Below are positions 46,868 through 55,342 of a DNA stretch of 64,000 nt, in pieces (the stretch's first letter is position 1; every line of letters starts with the position of its first letter). A program made the translations under genes and the position numbers. The notes beneath the pieces were generated by a model. That model did not search any database and had not been told where the DNA came from. It saw only the letters and a list, made by a program, of their open reading frames with translations. The stretch comes from an uncultured Granulosicoccaceae bacterium (GTDB taxonomy: Bacteria; Pseudomonadota; Gammaproteobacteria; CALCKW01), in assembly GCA_937965695.1 (NCBI GenBank), contig CALCKW010000028.1:1-64000 (forward strand), given 5' to 3'.

Positions 46868-47329
46868 TTGCACTATAGATTCCGAACAGCGACGGAACAA
46901 GATCTACCGCGAATCATAGAATTGTTAGCGGACGATGTCTTGGGTGCGCAAAGAGAGAGTTCTTGCTACCCCTTAGATAAAGGCTATACAAATGCTTTTT
47001 GTGCCATTGACACAGATCCAAACAATGAGCTGATTGTGCTCGAAGCCACTGCGAACAGTGAAATAGTTGGCTTAATGCATCTGACATTTATTCCCTATAT
47101 CACTCACCGTGGTGCTTGGCGTTGTATGGTTGAAAGTGTGCGAGTTGCTGCTGATACACGTGGCCAAGGTTTGGGTGAAAAAATGTTACTTTGGGCAAAA
47201 GATAGGGCAGAAGCTCGAAACTGTAAAATACTCCAACTGACGTCGGATAAAAAAAGACCGAATGCCATCCGCTTTTACCAACGCTTAGGTTTTGTCGCCA
47301 GTCACGAGGGGTTCAAGCTTAAAATTTAG
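46868..47329 (+). CDS. GNAT-family N-acetyltransferase
   Basis: A 153-residue acetyl-CoA-dependent acetyltransferase with unknown acceptor. The acetyl-CoA motif is VRVAADTRGQGLGEKML, and the RPNAIRFYQRLGFVASHEGFKLK tail is the usual C-terminal strand and loop. The TTG start has GGGAG seven bases upstream. It closes the run of small accessory genes. Confidence 0.9.
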   Translation: MHYRFRTATEQDLPRIIELLADDVLGAQRESSCYPLDKGYTNAFCAIDTDPNNELIVLEATANSEIVGLMHLTFIPYITHRGAWRCMVESVRVAADTRGQGLGEKMLLWAKDRAEARNCKILQLTSDKKRPNAIRFYQRLGFVASHEGFKLKI

Positions 47330-47436
47330 GATCGAACAGAAAACAAGATGCTGCGGTTAAACATGACTGCAAGTTAGCTTTGGCAACACATCAACAAGCA
47401 AAAAGTTCTCTGTGAGCGATGAACTGACCGATCACT

Positions 47437-47949
47437 TTAAGGTTTTTTGATGTCGCTAAAAACGTTGCTCCAGCGCTTAAATTGATCTTTCATCTCGTCG
47501 GCGGTGCGATTCGCCAGAGCGTGCATTACTTCCCGCGAGTTCTCGAACTCTTCGGCAATAAGTTTGCCCCGTTTTTCCCAAAAATCTTCGGCTTCCATAA
47601 CGCCAAGATGGCGTTTAAGTTCTGCTTCGTCGAGCATGGATTTGGTTTTGTCAACGGCTTGAGATAGCTGATCGTTTATTACAACACGGGAAGCGTCAAG
47701 CTTAGCGTGTGCCTCCATGAGTCCAAGATGCGCTTGTAATTGAGCTTCTTGAGTGCCGGCCTCTGCTTTTTCTCCGGCATCTTGCAATAGTTCAGCGATA
47801 CGCTCGAGTGTTTTTTCGGTGCGGCCACGTATTTCCTCAGCACCTTCGGGCAAGTCTTCTAACAGGTCTTCAAATTTTTCCTGCATCTCATCCAGAGACT
47901 TCATGGTTTGCTTCATCGCAGCGCGGATTTGCTCTTCCATATTCATCAC
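47437..47949 (-). CDS. Coiled-coil protein with two HLGxMEA repeats
   Basis: I do not recognise this 170-residue, strongly charged helical protein. It has no signal peptide or membrane segment and is predicted from composition to be almost fully alpha-helical. Two copies of the pattern EAxLxxHLGxMEA lie at residues 68-80 (EAQLQAHLGLMEA) and 108-120 (EAELKRHLGVMEA), exactly 40 residues apart. It lies alone on the minus strand with 187 bases to the GntR gene. Confidence 0.72.
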   Translation of the reverse strand: MMNMEEQIRAAMKQTMKSLDEMQEKFEDLLEDLPEGAEEIRGRTEKTLERIAELLQDAGEKAEAGTQEAQLQAHLGLMEAHAKLDASRVVINDQLSQAVDKTKSMLDEAELKRHLGVMEAEDFWEKRGKLIAEEFENSREVMHALANRTADEMKDQFKRWSNVFSDIKKP

Positions 47950-48136
47950 CTTTGCGTTTTGGACCGATCACTTTGCTCAGACACCAATCTGCTTTGTCGT
48001 GGCGGCATTAAACCAAATACTGAGGCCATATTGACCAAAATCAAGTCGAGAGAATTTTTTTTCTCTTGATGTCTTGGGAAGCTAGCCATGGACTAGATTG
48101 TCTGGTGGAGGATCAGAGAACATTTAAAGACGGGAT

Positions 48137-48823
48137 TTACAATTGAGTAAGGCCATGGCTTTCGAGCAATTCGACGAGCATTTCGCCAGCTTTCTCGCGA
48201 TGCGATTGATGCACCTGTCGAGCAGTGTCAGCATCATTTGATTCGATTGCAGCCACCACTTTAGCGTGGTCTTCGTTGGATTGTTTGGGCATGGGCCGTA
48301 GGCGCAAGGTCATCATGCGTACGCGATGTACCTGATCCATAAAACGGTCTACCAATTTTATCAAACGCTCGTTCCCACTCATTGAAACGAGTAATCGATG
48401 AAAATCTTCATCTGCTTGTGCCCACGCCGCTAGGTCTTTAGCCTTAAGAGCCTTGTCCATATCTTTAACGCTCTGGCGTAGACCTTCTATCTCGCCGGCG
48501 GAGTGGGTTCGACTAGCGGCTTGCCAAGCTGCAGTGGATTCCAGACCTGTGAGCAGTGCGTAGATTTCACGCATGTCAGAGACAGAAATTGGCTTTATTT
48601 TCATACCATGTCGGGGCCGAACTTCAACCAGCCCCTCCGCTTCGAGTCGCATGATTGCTTCACGCACGGGGGTTCTACTGATCTGTAGTAACTCCGCGAC
48701 CTCTGCCTCCATCATCTGGTGACCAGCAGAGAGCTCATTGTTAAGGATGCGTTTTTTGATGTCAGCATAGGCTCGATCCGCATAAGATAACTTGGTTTTT
48801 TTTGCTGTCGATTGCGTCGCCAT
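48137..48823 (-). CDS. GntR-family transcriptional regulator (FCD domain)
   Basis: Probably the repressor of the adjacent catabolic locus. A winged helix-turn-helix (about residues 10-78; LQISRTPVREAIMRLEAEGLV) precedes an all-helical FCD ligand domain (about 90-220) that holds the usual metal-binding His (DEDFHRLLV, NEDHAKVVAAIE). FCD regulators commonly sense sugar acids or related carboxylates. It lies downstream of the Gfo/Idh/MocA gene on the same strand, and ends the minus-strand arm of the locus. Confidence 0.92.
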   Translation of the reverse strand: MATQSTAKKTKLSYADRAYADIKKRILNNELSAGHQMMEAEVAELLQISRTPVREAIMRLEAEGLVEVRPRHGMKIKPISVSDMREIYALLTGLESTAAWQAASRTHSAGEIEGLRQSVKDMDKALKAKDLAAWAQADEDFHRLLVSMSGNERLIKLVDRFMDQVHRVRMMTLRLRPMPKQSNEDHAKVVAAIESNDADTARQVHQSHREKAGEMLVELLESHGLTQL

Positions 48824-48878
48824 GTGCAGGTCATTTGCTGAGTAGATCGTTGATTATTCCGTATTACTACCTGCAAGA

Positions 48879-49934
48879 TCAAATATTGTTGGTGAAATCA
48901 GAGATTGGGAGCTTAAGTCCACGCTCATGGGAAACGTAGCAGGCTTCAACGATTTGTAGATTCTTTAGATAGTCCTCTGCAGTGTTCATCAACGCTGAGC
49001 CGGTTTGCATGTGATCAATCACGTGTTGTTGAAAGTTGAAGACGCAGTCTCCGCCAAAATCATTGTCTATCCAGTTGTACTTAACGATACTCTCGTTGTC
49101 TTGTCCGTGCATGCGCTTATGTATTTCGGCGTCGCCGTTCAAGGTTATAGTCCCGAGTTCACCTTCGATAAGCAGGTCACCCATGGTCAGGCGGCGGTTA
49201 TTTGCGCGGTGGTCACTGAGCCGGTTGCCATCAAACACACCGCGTTTGCCTCGACCAAACTCGAACACGATTAAGCCGGCATCTTCACCTTGTATTACGG
49301 GGTTTAAACGGCGTAGGTCCGCGTAGACCGATTCAACCTCTCCAAACAAGTATCGAAACACATCTATAAAATGTACTGCTGTTTCGTGTATTAGTAACCT
49401 TGGCATTTGCTGGAAATAGGGCTGTCGTTCGAGATAAGCGTTAGCACCTTGGCCATCTCCAGGCCTTAATCGATAGCTCACCTGATACAGTTCACCCAAT
49501 TCACCGTGTGCCAACATTTTTTTGATTTGTTGATACCAAGGTTGGAAGCGAAAATTCTCGTGAATGATGACTTTGGCTTTCTTCTTTTTGATGTGCTCTA
49601 CCAGTTTTGTCGCTTCACGAAGGTTGGGTGTGAATGGTTTTTGACAAATAGTGGTGAGCCCTCGATCAACTGCTGCCTGGACATAAGCCGAGTGCGTTTC
49701 GGGCGGAGTGATGATGTCAATGAGATCGGGTTTGCAATCATCAAGCATTTTTTCAAAATCGCTAAAAACGCTCGCGATGTTGTATTTCTTGGCCAACTCC
49801 AGAGCGGGTTCTACAGAGCGGTTGCAGATCCCAATGAGTCTGGCGTTCGTCATGCGGTGCCAAGCGGCGTATTGGAATCGGCTAAAATACCCAGTGCCAA
49901 CAGTAGCTACCTTGATGATTTCGGGCTCTTTCAT
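48879..49934 (-). CDS. Gfo/Idh/MocA-family dehydrogenase
   Basis: An NAD(P)-dependent sugar or polyol dehydrogenase. VATVGTGYFSRFQYAAW is the nucleotide-binding start, CQKPFTPN is the usual EKP site with Gln for Glu, and HETAVHFIDVFRYLFGEV holds the catalytic His-x-x-Asp pattern. The substrate cannot be read from the sequence. In this setting it may oxidise a sugar to a lactone that the next enzyme (the SMP-30 protein) opens. Confidence 0.9.
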   Translation of the reverse strand: MKEPEIIKVATVGTGYFSRFQYAAWHRMTNARLIGICNRSVEPALELAKKYNIASVFSDFEKMLDDCKPDLIDIITPPETHSAYVQAAVDRGLTTICQKPFTPNLREATKLVEHIKKKKAKVIIHENFRFQPWYQQIKKMLAHGELGELYQVSYRLRPGDGQGANAYLERQPYFQQMPRLLIHETAVHFIDVFRYLFGEVESVYADLRRLNPVIQGEDAGLIVFEFGRGKRGVFDGNRLSDHRANNRRLTMGDLLIEGELGTITLNGDAEIHKRMHGQDNESIVKYNWIDNDFGGDCVFNFQQHVIDHMQTGSALMNTAEDYLKNLQIVEACYVSHERGLKLPISDFTNNI

Positions 49935-49987
49935 CGGAAAATTTTGCCTCTTTGATACTGGTGGCTAATGCGTTTGCTGTAGCTTGA

Positions 49988-50965
49988 TTATGCCTTTTTT
50001 GTGGGGCCTGGGAATTCCCAGTGTGCTGGTGCATAGCCCTGCACTGGTGCATTAAATGAGTAAACACATTCGTCTAACAGACAACCTAGAAAAGCCGTGC
50101 GCAGATCCGCTCCTCCAAAAGCGAGGCTAGAAACATTCTTTAATTTTTTGCTCTGTGCATTGTCTAGATGAGGTCTGCCCATCTTACCCGCTTGAAAGGC
50201 CTCTTCAACCCAGAGGAGGTGTTCGTTATTACAGTCCTCCACCACCGTCGTTTGGCGCCTTTCGGCATCGATGTGAATGACGCGATTGCTGACAATAGAA
50301 GTGATCCAGATGCCACCGGCACGGTCGAACGTTAGGCCATCTGGGAAGGTGCCGGATTTAAACTCTGCCACTGTCTCCTTGCTTGATAAGTCACCATTTT
50401 CACCGATGGTAAATCTCACCAATTTGCGGGCGAAAGTTTCGTTGACATAGAGATACTTTCCACTGGGGTCAACTAAACACTCATTGGTGTAGCCGAGTGA
50501 ATCAGCCACGATGCGCGCTCTGTTATCATCGACCAATATGACGAAACCGTCTGCAACATCCGGCTTGTAGCCTTCGCTACGCGGAATTTTGCGTGTGCTT
50601 ACTGAGATCCAAACCCTACCTTTGACATCTAGGTGCACGTAGTTGCTAGGGGGCAGTACTTCACCATCGGCTTCTAGGCAAAACGCCGTTGTATCACCAT
50701 TTTCCGCAATCCGATAAACACCTCCGTCGTGGTCACCTAGGTGTGCAACCAGCAGTGACTTGTCGGGCATCAGGCAAATACCGTTGGGTTTGAGTTGCAG
50801 TGAATCATCATTGGGTAATAAGTACCATTGCTCACCTGTGGGCTCGATGATGGCGACGCCACCGCGCCAATCAGCGCTATAGAGCCTGCCATTACGCGTA
50901 CTCAAAACGCACTCGGGGCGATTGAGCTCAGCGCCAATCCGACTGATTTCGTCGAGGTGAATCAT
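49988..50965 (-). CDS. SMP-30/gluconolactonase family protein
   Basis: A six-bladed propeller hydrolase of the SMP-30/LRE family that opens sugar lactones. RPECVLSTRNGRLYSADWRGG, KPNGICLMPDKSLLVAHLGD, YTNECLVDPSGKYLYVNE and FPDGLTFDRAGGIWITS are the repeated family blocks, and the metal-binding Asn and Asp positions are within them. The length (325 residues) is normal. It lies between the TRAP large permease and the Gfo/Idh/MocA gene. Confidence 0.9.
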   Translation of the reverse strand: MIHLDEISRIGAELNRPECVLSTRNGRLYSADWRGGVAIIEPTGEQWYLLPNDDSLQLKPNGICLMPDKSLLVAHLGDHDGGVYRIAENGDTTAFCLEADGEVLPPSNYVHLDVKGRVWISVSTRKIPRSEGYKPDVADGFVILVDDNRARIVADSLGYTNECLVDPSGKYLYVNETFARKLVRFTIGENGDLSSKETVAEFKSGTFPDGLTFDRAGGIWITSIVSNRVIHIDAERRQTTVVEDCNNEHLLWVEEAFQAGKMGRPHLDNAQSKKLKNVSSLAFGGADLRTAFLGCLLDECVYSFNAPVQGYAPAHWEFPGPTKKA

Positions 50966-51001
50966 TTTTGGTTACTCCCGTGGTTCGCCTAAGAACAAAC
51001 A

Positions 51002-52285
51002 TTAGCTAAAAAATGCCACAGTAAACATTGAAACAGCTGGTATGTACGTGACCAGCATAAGTGCGGATAAGGCCGCTAGGTATAATGGCCACATTGCTCT
51101 GGCAATGCTCAGCACGCCAACACCGGATATCCTAGAGGCAACATATAGTGTGGCACCCACGGGTGGAGTGAATAGACCTACAGCCACATTACAAGTCATT
51201 ATCACCCCTAAGTGAACTGGATCTACGCCGAAGCTTTGGGCCGTTGGTATAAAGAGTGGGGCAGTGAGCAGAATGGCCGGCACCGGATCTAAGACTAGCC
51301 CCAAAATTAGTAGCACTATATTAACTAATAATAAAAAAGTTAGGGTATCGGAAGACACACTCTGGACAAAACCAACCAGAATTTGTGGTAACTGCTCAAG
51401 TGTGATCAACCAGCCTAGGACGCTAGTCGCACCAATGACTACCATCACTATTGCGCTAGTGACAAAAGAGTCGACGATTAACTGAGGTAAATCTCTCAAG
51501 GAAAAATCACGATACACAACGACGGTGACAAATAAACCGTAGACAACAGCGACAGCAGCGGCTTCAGTCGGAGTAACCAGTCCGCCGAAGATACCTCCTA
51601 GAATCAGGACAGGCATAAACAAAGCGGGTGCTGAGGAATAAAAAGCTTGCCACAGTTCTTTTCGGCTACAGCGTTGTCCTCCCGGATCACACCCCGTTGT
51701 TTTGCCCACGCGATAACAAACAAGCATAAATAAAGCACCAAATATCAAGCCTGGAACCACGCCTGCAAGAAACAAATCAGCCACTGAAACATTGCTAACA
51801 AATCCGTAGATCAACATGGGGATAGAAGGGGGAATAATGATGCCAATGGTCCCCGCAGCGGCGACAAGACCGCCAGCAAAAGCCTTGCTATAACCTTGTT
51901 TAACCATGTTAGGAATCATCACTGATCCAATAGCAGCTGAGTCGGCGATCGCAGAGCCTGAGATCCCTCCAAACAACATTGAAGCGCCGACAACCACAAA
52001 GCCTAATCCACCAGGTAAAAAGCCGAAAGCTGCCTTCGCAAATTGAATAATTCGCTGCCCTACGCCGCCACGGCCCATAAGCTCTCCAGCGACAATAAAT
52101 AGAGGGATAGCAATGAAGTGGTTGGGTTCTACCCCGCCGATAAAATTTAAATAGACCGCCTGCAGCGGGTATCCCAAATCAAAAACAAATATTGGCAATA
52201 TAGCGGTTATAAGAATGGCCCAGACCAGAGGCACACTTAGCATAATGGTGCAAAGAAAAATCGCACAGATGAATATCAAAATCAT
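51002..52285 (-). CDS. TRAP transporter large permease (DctM family)
   Basis: The sodium-driven permease of a TRAP system, with about 12 membrane helices. FIAIPLFIVAGELMGRGGVGQRI, GGISGSAIADSAAIGSVMIP and IIIPPSIPMLIYGFVS are hallmark segments. The ATG overlaps the dctQ stop by four bases, so the two membrane subunits are coupled. The length (427 residues) is normal. Confidence 0.96.
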   Translation of the reverse strand: MILIFICAIFLCTIMLSVPLVWAILITAILPIFVFDLGYPLQAVYLNFIGGVEPNHFIAIPLFIVAGELMGRGGVGQRIIQFAKAAFGFLPGGLGFVVVGASMLFGGISGSAIADSAAIGSVMIPNMVKQGYSKAFAGGLVAAAGTIGIIIPPSIPMLIYGFVSNVSVADLFLAGVVPGLIFGALFMLVCYRVGKTTGCDPGGQRCSRKELWQAFYSSAPALFMPVLILGGIFGGLVTPTEAAAVAVVYGLFVTVVVYRDFSLRDLPQLIVDSFVTSAIVMVVIGATSVLGWLITLEQLPQILVGFVQSVSSDTLTFLLLVNIVLLILGLVLDPVPAILLTAPLFIPTAQSFGVDPVHLGVIMTCNVAVGLFTPPVGATLYVASRISGVGVLSIARAMWPLYLAALSALMLVTYIPAVSMFTVAFFS

Positions 52286-52815
52286 TTGATTTCCCCCGAA
52301 CTAGAAAAAGATGTTGAACTGTCGTTCGGTGGTTTGTCCAAAAAATCGAGTTTCATGTTGTAGAGGTGGAAGATCAGCGAAACGAGCATTCCAGCTGGTA
52401 GAGACAAGTACAAAAGCCCCACTGGCCAGTAGAGTACGGTCGTTTTTTGGGCCCAAGTGTGTGTTGCAATGGTGTGTCCGAAAAAAATTAAACTGCTGAG
52501 GACAATAATGACTAAGCAGTCGATACAGAAGGTTAAAAACCATTTGCCGCGAATGGAAAATAAGTGGCTTACCACCTCCGTCACTCGCATATGTGCTCCC
52601 CGAGCTGTGGCGGCAGCACATCCAAGAAATGTGAGCCACAACAGCAAAAATGCGGTGACTTCTAGAGACCAAGCGAGATCAAATCCTGCTGCGCCGCGCA
52701 GAACTGCATTGGTGAAGATTAAAAGCAACACGGAGATGCCACCTAGAACAAGAAAGCTATCAATGGCGGAACTCAGGTATTGCAAGTAGGCAGGGTATCT
52801 GTTTCTGTAGTCCAC
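52282..52815 (-). CDS. TRAP transporter small permease (DctQ family)
   Basis: The four-helix small subunit: DSFLVLGGISVLLLIFTNAVLR, SLEVTAFLLLWLTFLGCAAATARGAHMRV and the later GHTIATHTW and LYLSLPAGMLVSLIFHLY segments fit. The start is uncertain. The frame is open to a TTG at 52875, but that codon is next to a hairpin. The GTG at 52815, which I use, places 15 residues before the first helix. The gene follows dctP after the hairpin. Confidence 0.85.
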   Translation of the reverse strand: MDYRNRYPAYLQYLSSAIDSFLVLGGISVLLLIFTNAVLRGAAGFDLAWSLEVTAFLLLWLTFLGCAAATARGAHMRVTEVVSHLFSIRGKWFLTFCIDCLVIIVLSSLIFFGHTIATHTWAQKTTVLYWPVGLLYLSLPAGMLVSLIFHLYNMKLDFLDKPPNDSSTSFSSSGEIK

Positions 52816-52850
52816 AATGAATATCGCTTTTATTGCCAAATTAAAAATGC

Positions 52851-52868
52851 CGAGCCTCGAGAGGCTCG
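52851..52868 (-). terminator. Intergenic hairpin between dctP and dctQ
   Basis: A perfect palindromic stem CGAGCCTC/GAGGCTCG lies 27 bases after the dctP stop. On the minus strand it is followed by GCATTTTTAA, a short T-run. It may end part of the transcripts and so give more binding protein than permease. Confidence 0.6.
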
Positions 52869-52895
52869 AACACAAAGATCAAACGATGAACAGCA

Positions 52896-53918
52896 CTATT
52901 TGGTGGGGTACTGCTTTCTTATTGCAGAAGCGGCGTCGAGCACTTTCTGCACTTCATCGCCGTAGATTCCTTCCGCCTTTTCGTAAACTGACTGCACTGC
53001 ATCTCGGAAGGGCTCGATCACGGGTTCACTAACTGTGGCGCCGGCCGCTTTCATGTCTTCTATTTGGCTATTAACAGAATCACGAACGAGGTTCCGACTG
53101 AAAGCAGAGGCCTCTGCAGCCGCTTTTTTTACCGCAGCTTTGTCTTCGTCTGAGAAGGCCTGCCAAGTTGTCTCAGATATGGTAAGCGGCAGCGGGCTGT
53201 AGACGTGGCGGGTCAACGTAACATTTGGCGCAACCTCGTAAAATCGCAAAGATTTTATAGTGTCGACAGGGTTTTCTTGGCCATTGACAACGCCTTGTTG
53301 GATGGACAGATACACGTCTGTAATTGGCATGACAACTGTTTGGAACCCAATGGCTTCCATCGTCCAGCGAATCATATCGTTGGGGTAGACACGCATTTTT
53401 TTTCCTTTTGCGTCTTCAGGTGTAGCCAATGGCATGCTAGTGGTGAAACTTCTAAAACCAGCTTCCCAAGTCGATAGCACGCGAAAGCCCTTGGCTGGCA
53501 GTTTTTCAAATTCTCCGTTCAGCCACGCTGAATTGTCGTAAAAGGCCCACCCTTGCTCATAGCTGTCCACAAGAAAAGGCATGGCTGTTAGGTTTAAGGA
53601 GGGCAGGTGGGTGGCATAGCTACCGGTGGCAGAAACTGTGAAATCAACCCCACCAAGTTGTAGTTGTTCTATTGCTTTTGGGTCGTTCGCCAATTGCCCT
53701 GCGGGATAAATGCGCACGGAATATCGATCATCGGTATATTCGGCAACTTTTTTTGCAAAAACTTCAGCAGCCGCTTGCCTAGAGCCTCCGGGATTATCGG
53801 TGTGACTAAAGCGCAGGACTTCGGCCGCTACGGCGTTACTTGCAGCTAGCATAAGACCGCTAAACAGAGTCAAAGCTGTAAAAACCTGTGCCTTGTTTCC
53901 TTTATTACGATTGAGCAT
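52896..53918 (-). CDS. TRAP transporter substrate-binding protein (DctP family)
   Basis: The periplasmic binding protein that captures the substrate. A signal peptide (residues 1-32, LTLFSGLMLAASNAVAAE) is followed by LRFSHTDNPGGSRQAA, then the ligand-carboxylate Arg in GKKMRVYPN, and the VYLSIQQGVVNGQENPVD hinge. Such proteins bind organic or sugar acids. The ATG at 53918 has GGAGAT seven bases upstream; a codon at 53936 is in frame. It is the first gene of the minus-strand arm. Confidence 0.94.
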   Translation of the reverse strand: MLNRNKGNKAQVFTALTLFSGLMLAASNAVAAEVLRFSHTDNPGGSRQAAAEVFAKKVAEYTDDRYSVRIYPAGQLANDPKAIEQLQLGGVDFTVSATGSYATHLPSLNLTAMPFLVDSYEQGWAFYDNSAWLNGEFEKLPAKGFRVLSTWEAGFRSFTTSMPLATPEDAKGKKMRVYPNDMIRWTMEAIGFQTVVMPITDVYLSIQQGVVNGQENPVDTIKSLRFYEVAPNVTLTRHVYSPLPLTISETTWQAFSDEDKAAVKKAAAEASAFSRNLVRDSVNSQIEDMKAAGATVSEPVIEPFRDAVQSVYEKAEGIYGDEVQKVLDAASAIRKQYPTK

Positions 53919-54227
53919 GTCTATCTCCAATGTCAAAAGATGGGGCTAATGGGCTACCTGCGCACTTTCGTAAAGATCGGCAGTGCTCCATCAGTGCAGG
54001 CAATGATATATACCGTAATGCATAAGTCAATAAATATATTAATGTATACGTTGACGAATGCCAGCTAAAGAGTTCTAATTGACCTCAAGTTTTGAGGGTT
54101 AGCTGCACGAATCCATTTGTAGGTCTTGAGTGTTATTGCCTGTTTAAATGGTGATGTGCTTTTTTTTATTTCAGAGCTGAAGTGATGAAGCTGTCATTTC
54201 ACCCTTGCAAGAGTTGAGAGTTTGTCC
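53919..54227. promoter_or_regulatory. Divergent control region of the catabolic locus
   Basis: These 309 bases separate the two arms and hold no gene. The centre is AT-rich. A symmetric ACGTATACAT-type site is at 54042-54051, and a related GATATATACC lies near 54005. FCD-type GntR repressors bind short palindromes of this kind, so both are candidate operators. No convincing -35/-10 pair was seen on either strand. Confidence 0.35.
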
Positions 54228-55334
54228 ATGAGCGAAATTGATTTCCAGATTGCCGTCATCCGGGGAGACGGCATTGGTATCGACGTTACCGACGCCACGA
54301 TTGCTGTTCTTTGTGCTGCGCAAAAGCGTGTCGGAGGATTCTCCTTGTCTCACAGAGACATCGCTGCGGGGGCAGGCTATTTTCGTGAGACAGGATTAGA
54401 CATAGAGAAGGGTGGCGAAGAAGCTGCTGGTGCGGCGGACGCGATTTTATTAGGGGCGATCGGTTTACCCGATACACGATACGCCGATGGCACTGAAATT
54501 TCTCCACACTTGCGTTTGCGTGATCGTTACCAACTTTATGCGGGAATCCGGCCGGTAAAAGCTTACCCGAATGCTCCCCAGCGGTTGGCCGATCCACGGG
54601 CCGCTGAAATCGACATGGTGATTGTGCGTGAGTCGACTGAAGGACTGTTTTATACCGCCGCGGTGCACGATCGCTGCCCAGTGGAAACGAGTGAAGAAGT
54701 ACAAGACGTCATGCGTATCACTCGTCCAACCACCGAGAAGCTGCACCACGCTGCTTTTGCCCTTGCTCGTAAACGTCAATCACGAGGGAAAAAAGCGAAA
54801 GTAACCTGTGTTGATAAAGCAAACGTATTTAAGTCGATGGCTTTTTTTCGGCAAATATTTGACGAGATTGCGCCTCAATACGCTGATGTTGAAAAAGATT
54901 ATAACTACGTTGATGCTCAGGCTCTCGATTTTGTACGCCATCCTTGGGACTTTGATGTGCTGGTGATGGAAAATATTTTTGGCGATATATTGTCTGATCT
55001 AGCAGGAGGTTTGGTTGGTGGCATGGGTATGGCAGCCTGTGGTGAGATTGGCGATGCACATGGACTGTTCCAAGGTGCGCACGGAAGTGCGCCGGACATC
55101 ATGGGCCAAGACAAAGCCAATCCCCTAGCCGCGATTCTAAGCGGTGGCCTCATGTTGGACTATTTGGCAGACAAATCACAGAACACAGCATTATACGATG
55201 CCGCTCAAGTGATAGATGCTGCTATTTACAATGGCTTTAGAGGCAACACTATTCGCCCTATGGAATTTGGTGGTGACATGGGTACTGTTGCTGTTACCAA
55301 AGAAGTGATTCGTCAGATTCAAGCAAAGGATTAG
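54228..55334 (+). CDS. Isopropylmalate/tartrate dehydrogenase-like oxidative decarboxylase
   Basis: An NAD(P)-dependent beta-decarboxylating dehydrogenase of the isocitrate/isopropylmalate/tartrate family. IRGDGIGIDVTDA, REDTEGLF-type RESTEGLFYT, DKANVFK, ENIFGDILSDLAGGLVGGMG and FQGAHGSAPDI are the family motifs. It lacks leuB neighbours (leuC, leuD), so it is unlikely to be the leucine enzyme. Placed before a DUF1537 kinase, it may oxidise a phosphorylated four-carbon acid. The ATG at 54228 has GAGAG seven bases upstream; a TTG at 54222 is in frame. Confidence 0.88.
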   Translation: MSEIDFQIAVIRGDGIGIDVTDATIAVLCAAQKRVGGFSLSHRDIAAGAGYFRETGLDIEKGGEEAAGAADAILLGAIGLPDTRYADGTEISPHLRLRDRYQLYAGIRPVKAYPNAPQRLADPRAAEIDMVIVRESTEGLFYTAAVHDRCPVETSEEVQDVMRITRPTTEKLHHAAFALARKRQSRGKKAKVTCVDKANVFKSMAFFRQIFDEIAPQYADVEKDYNYVDAQALDFVRHPWDFDVLVMENIFGDILSDLAGGLVGGMGMAACGEIGDAHGLFQGAHGSAPDIMGQDKANPLAAILSGGLMLDYLADKSQNTALYDAAQVIDAAIYNGFRGNTIRPMEFGGDMGTVAVTKEVIRQIQAKD

Positions 55335-55342
55335 TTTAAATA

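Noticed and set aside
43977..47329. A chromosomal integron cassette array
   Set aside because: One GCCTAAC-like half-site exists at 46832, but the matching GTTRRRY boxes are absent or off at the last base in every gap, spacing is wrong, and no integrase gene is present.
54228..55334. Assignment as leuB (3-isopropylmalate dehydrogenase of leucine synthesis)
   Set aside because: No leuC or leuD is adjacent, and the gene sits in a transporter-kinase locus with a dedicated divergent control region.
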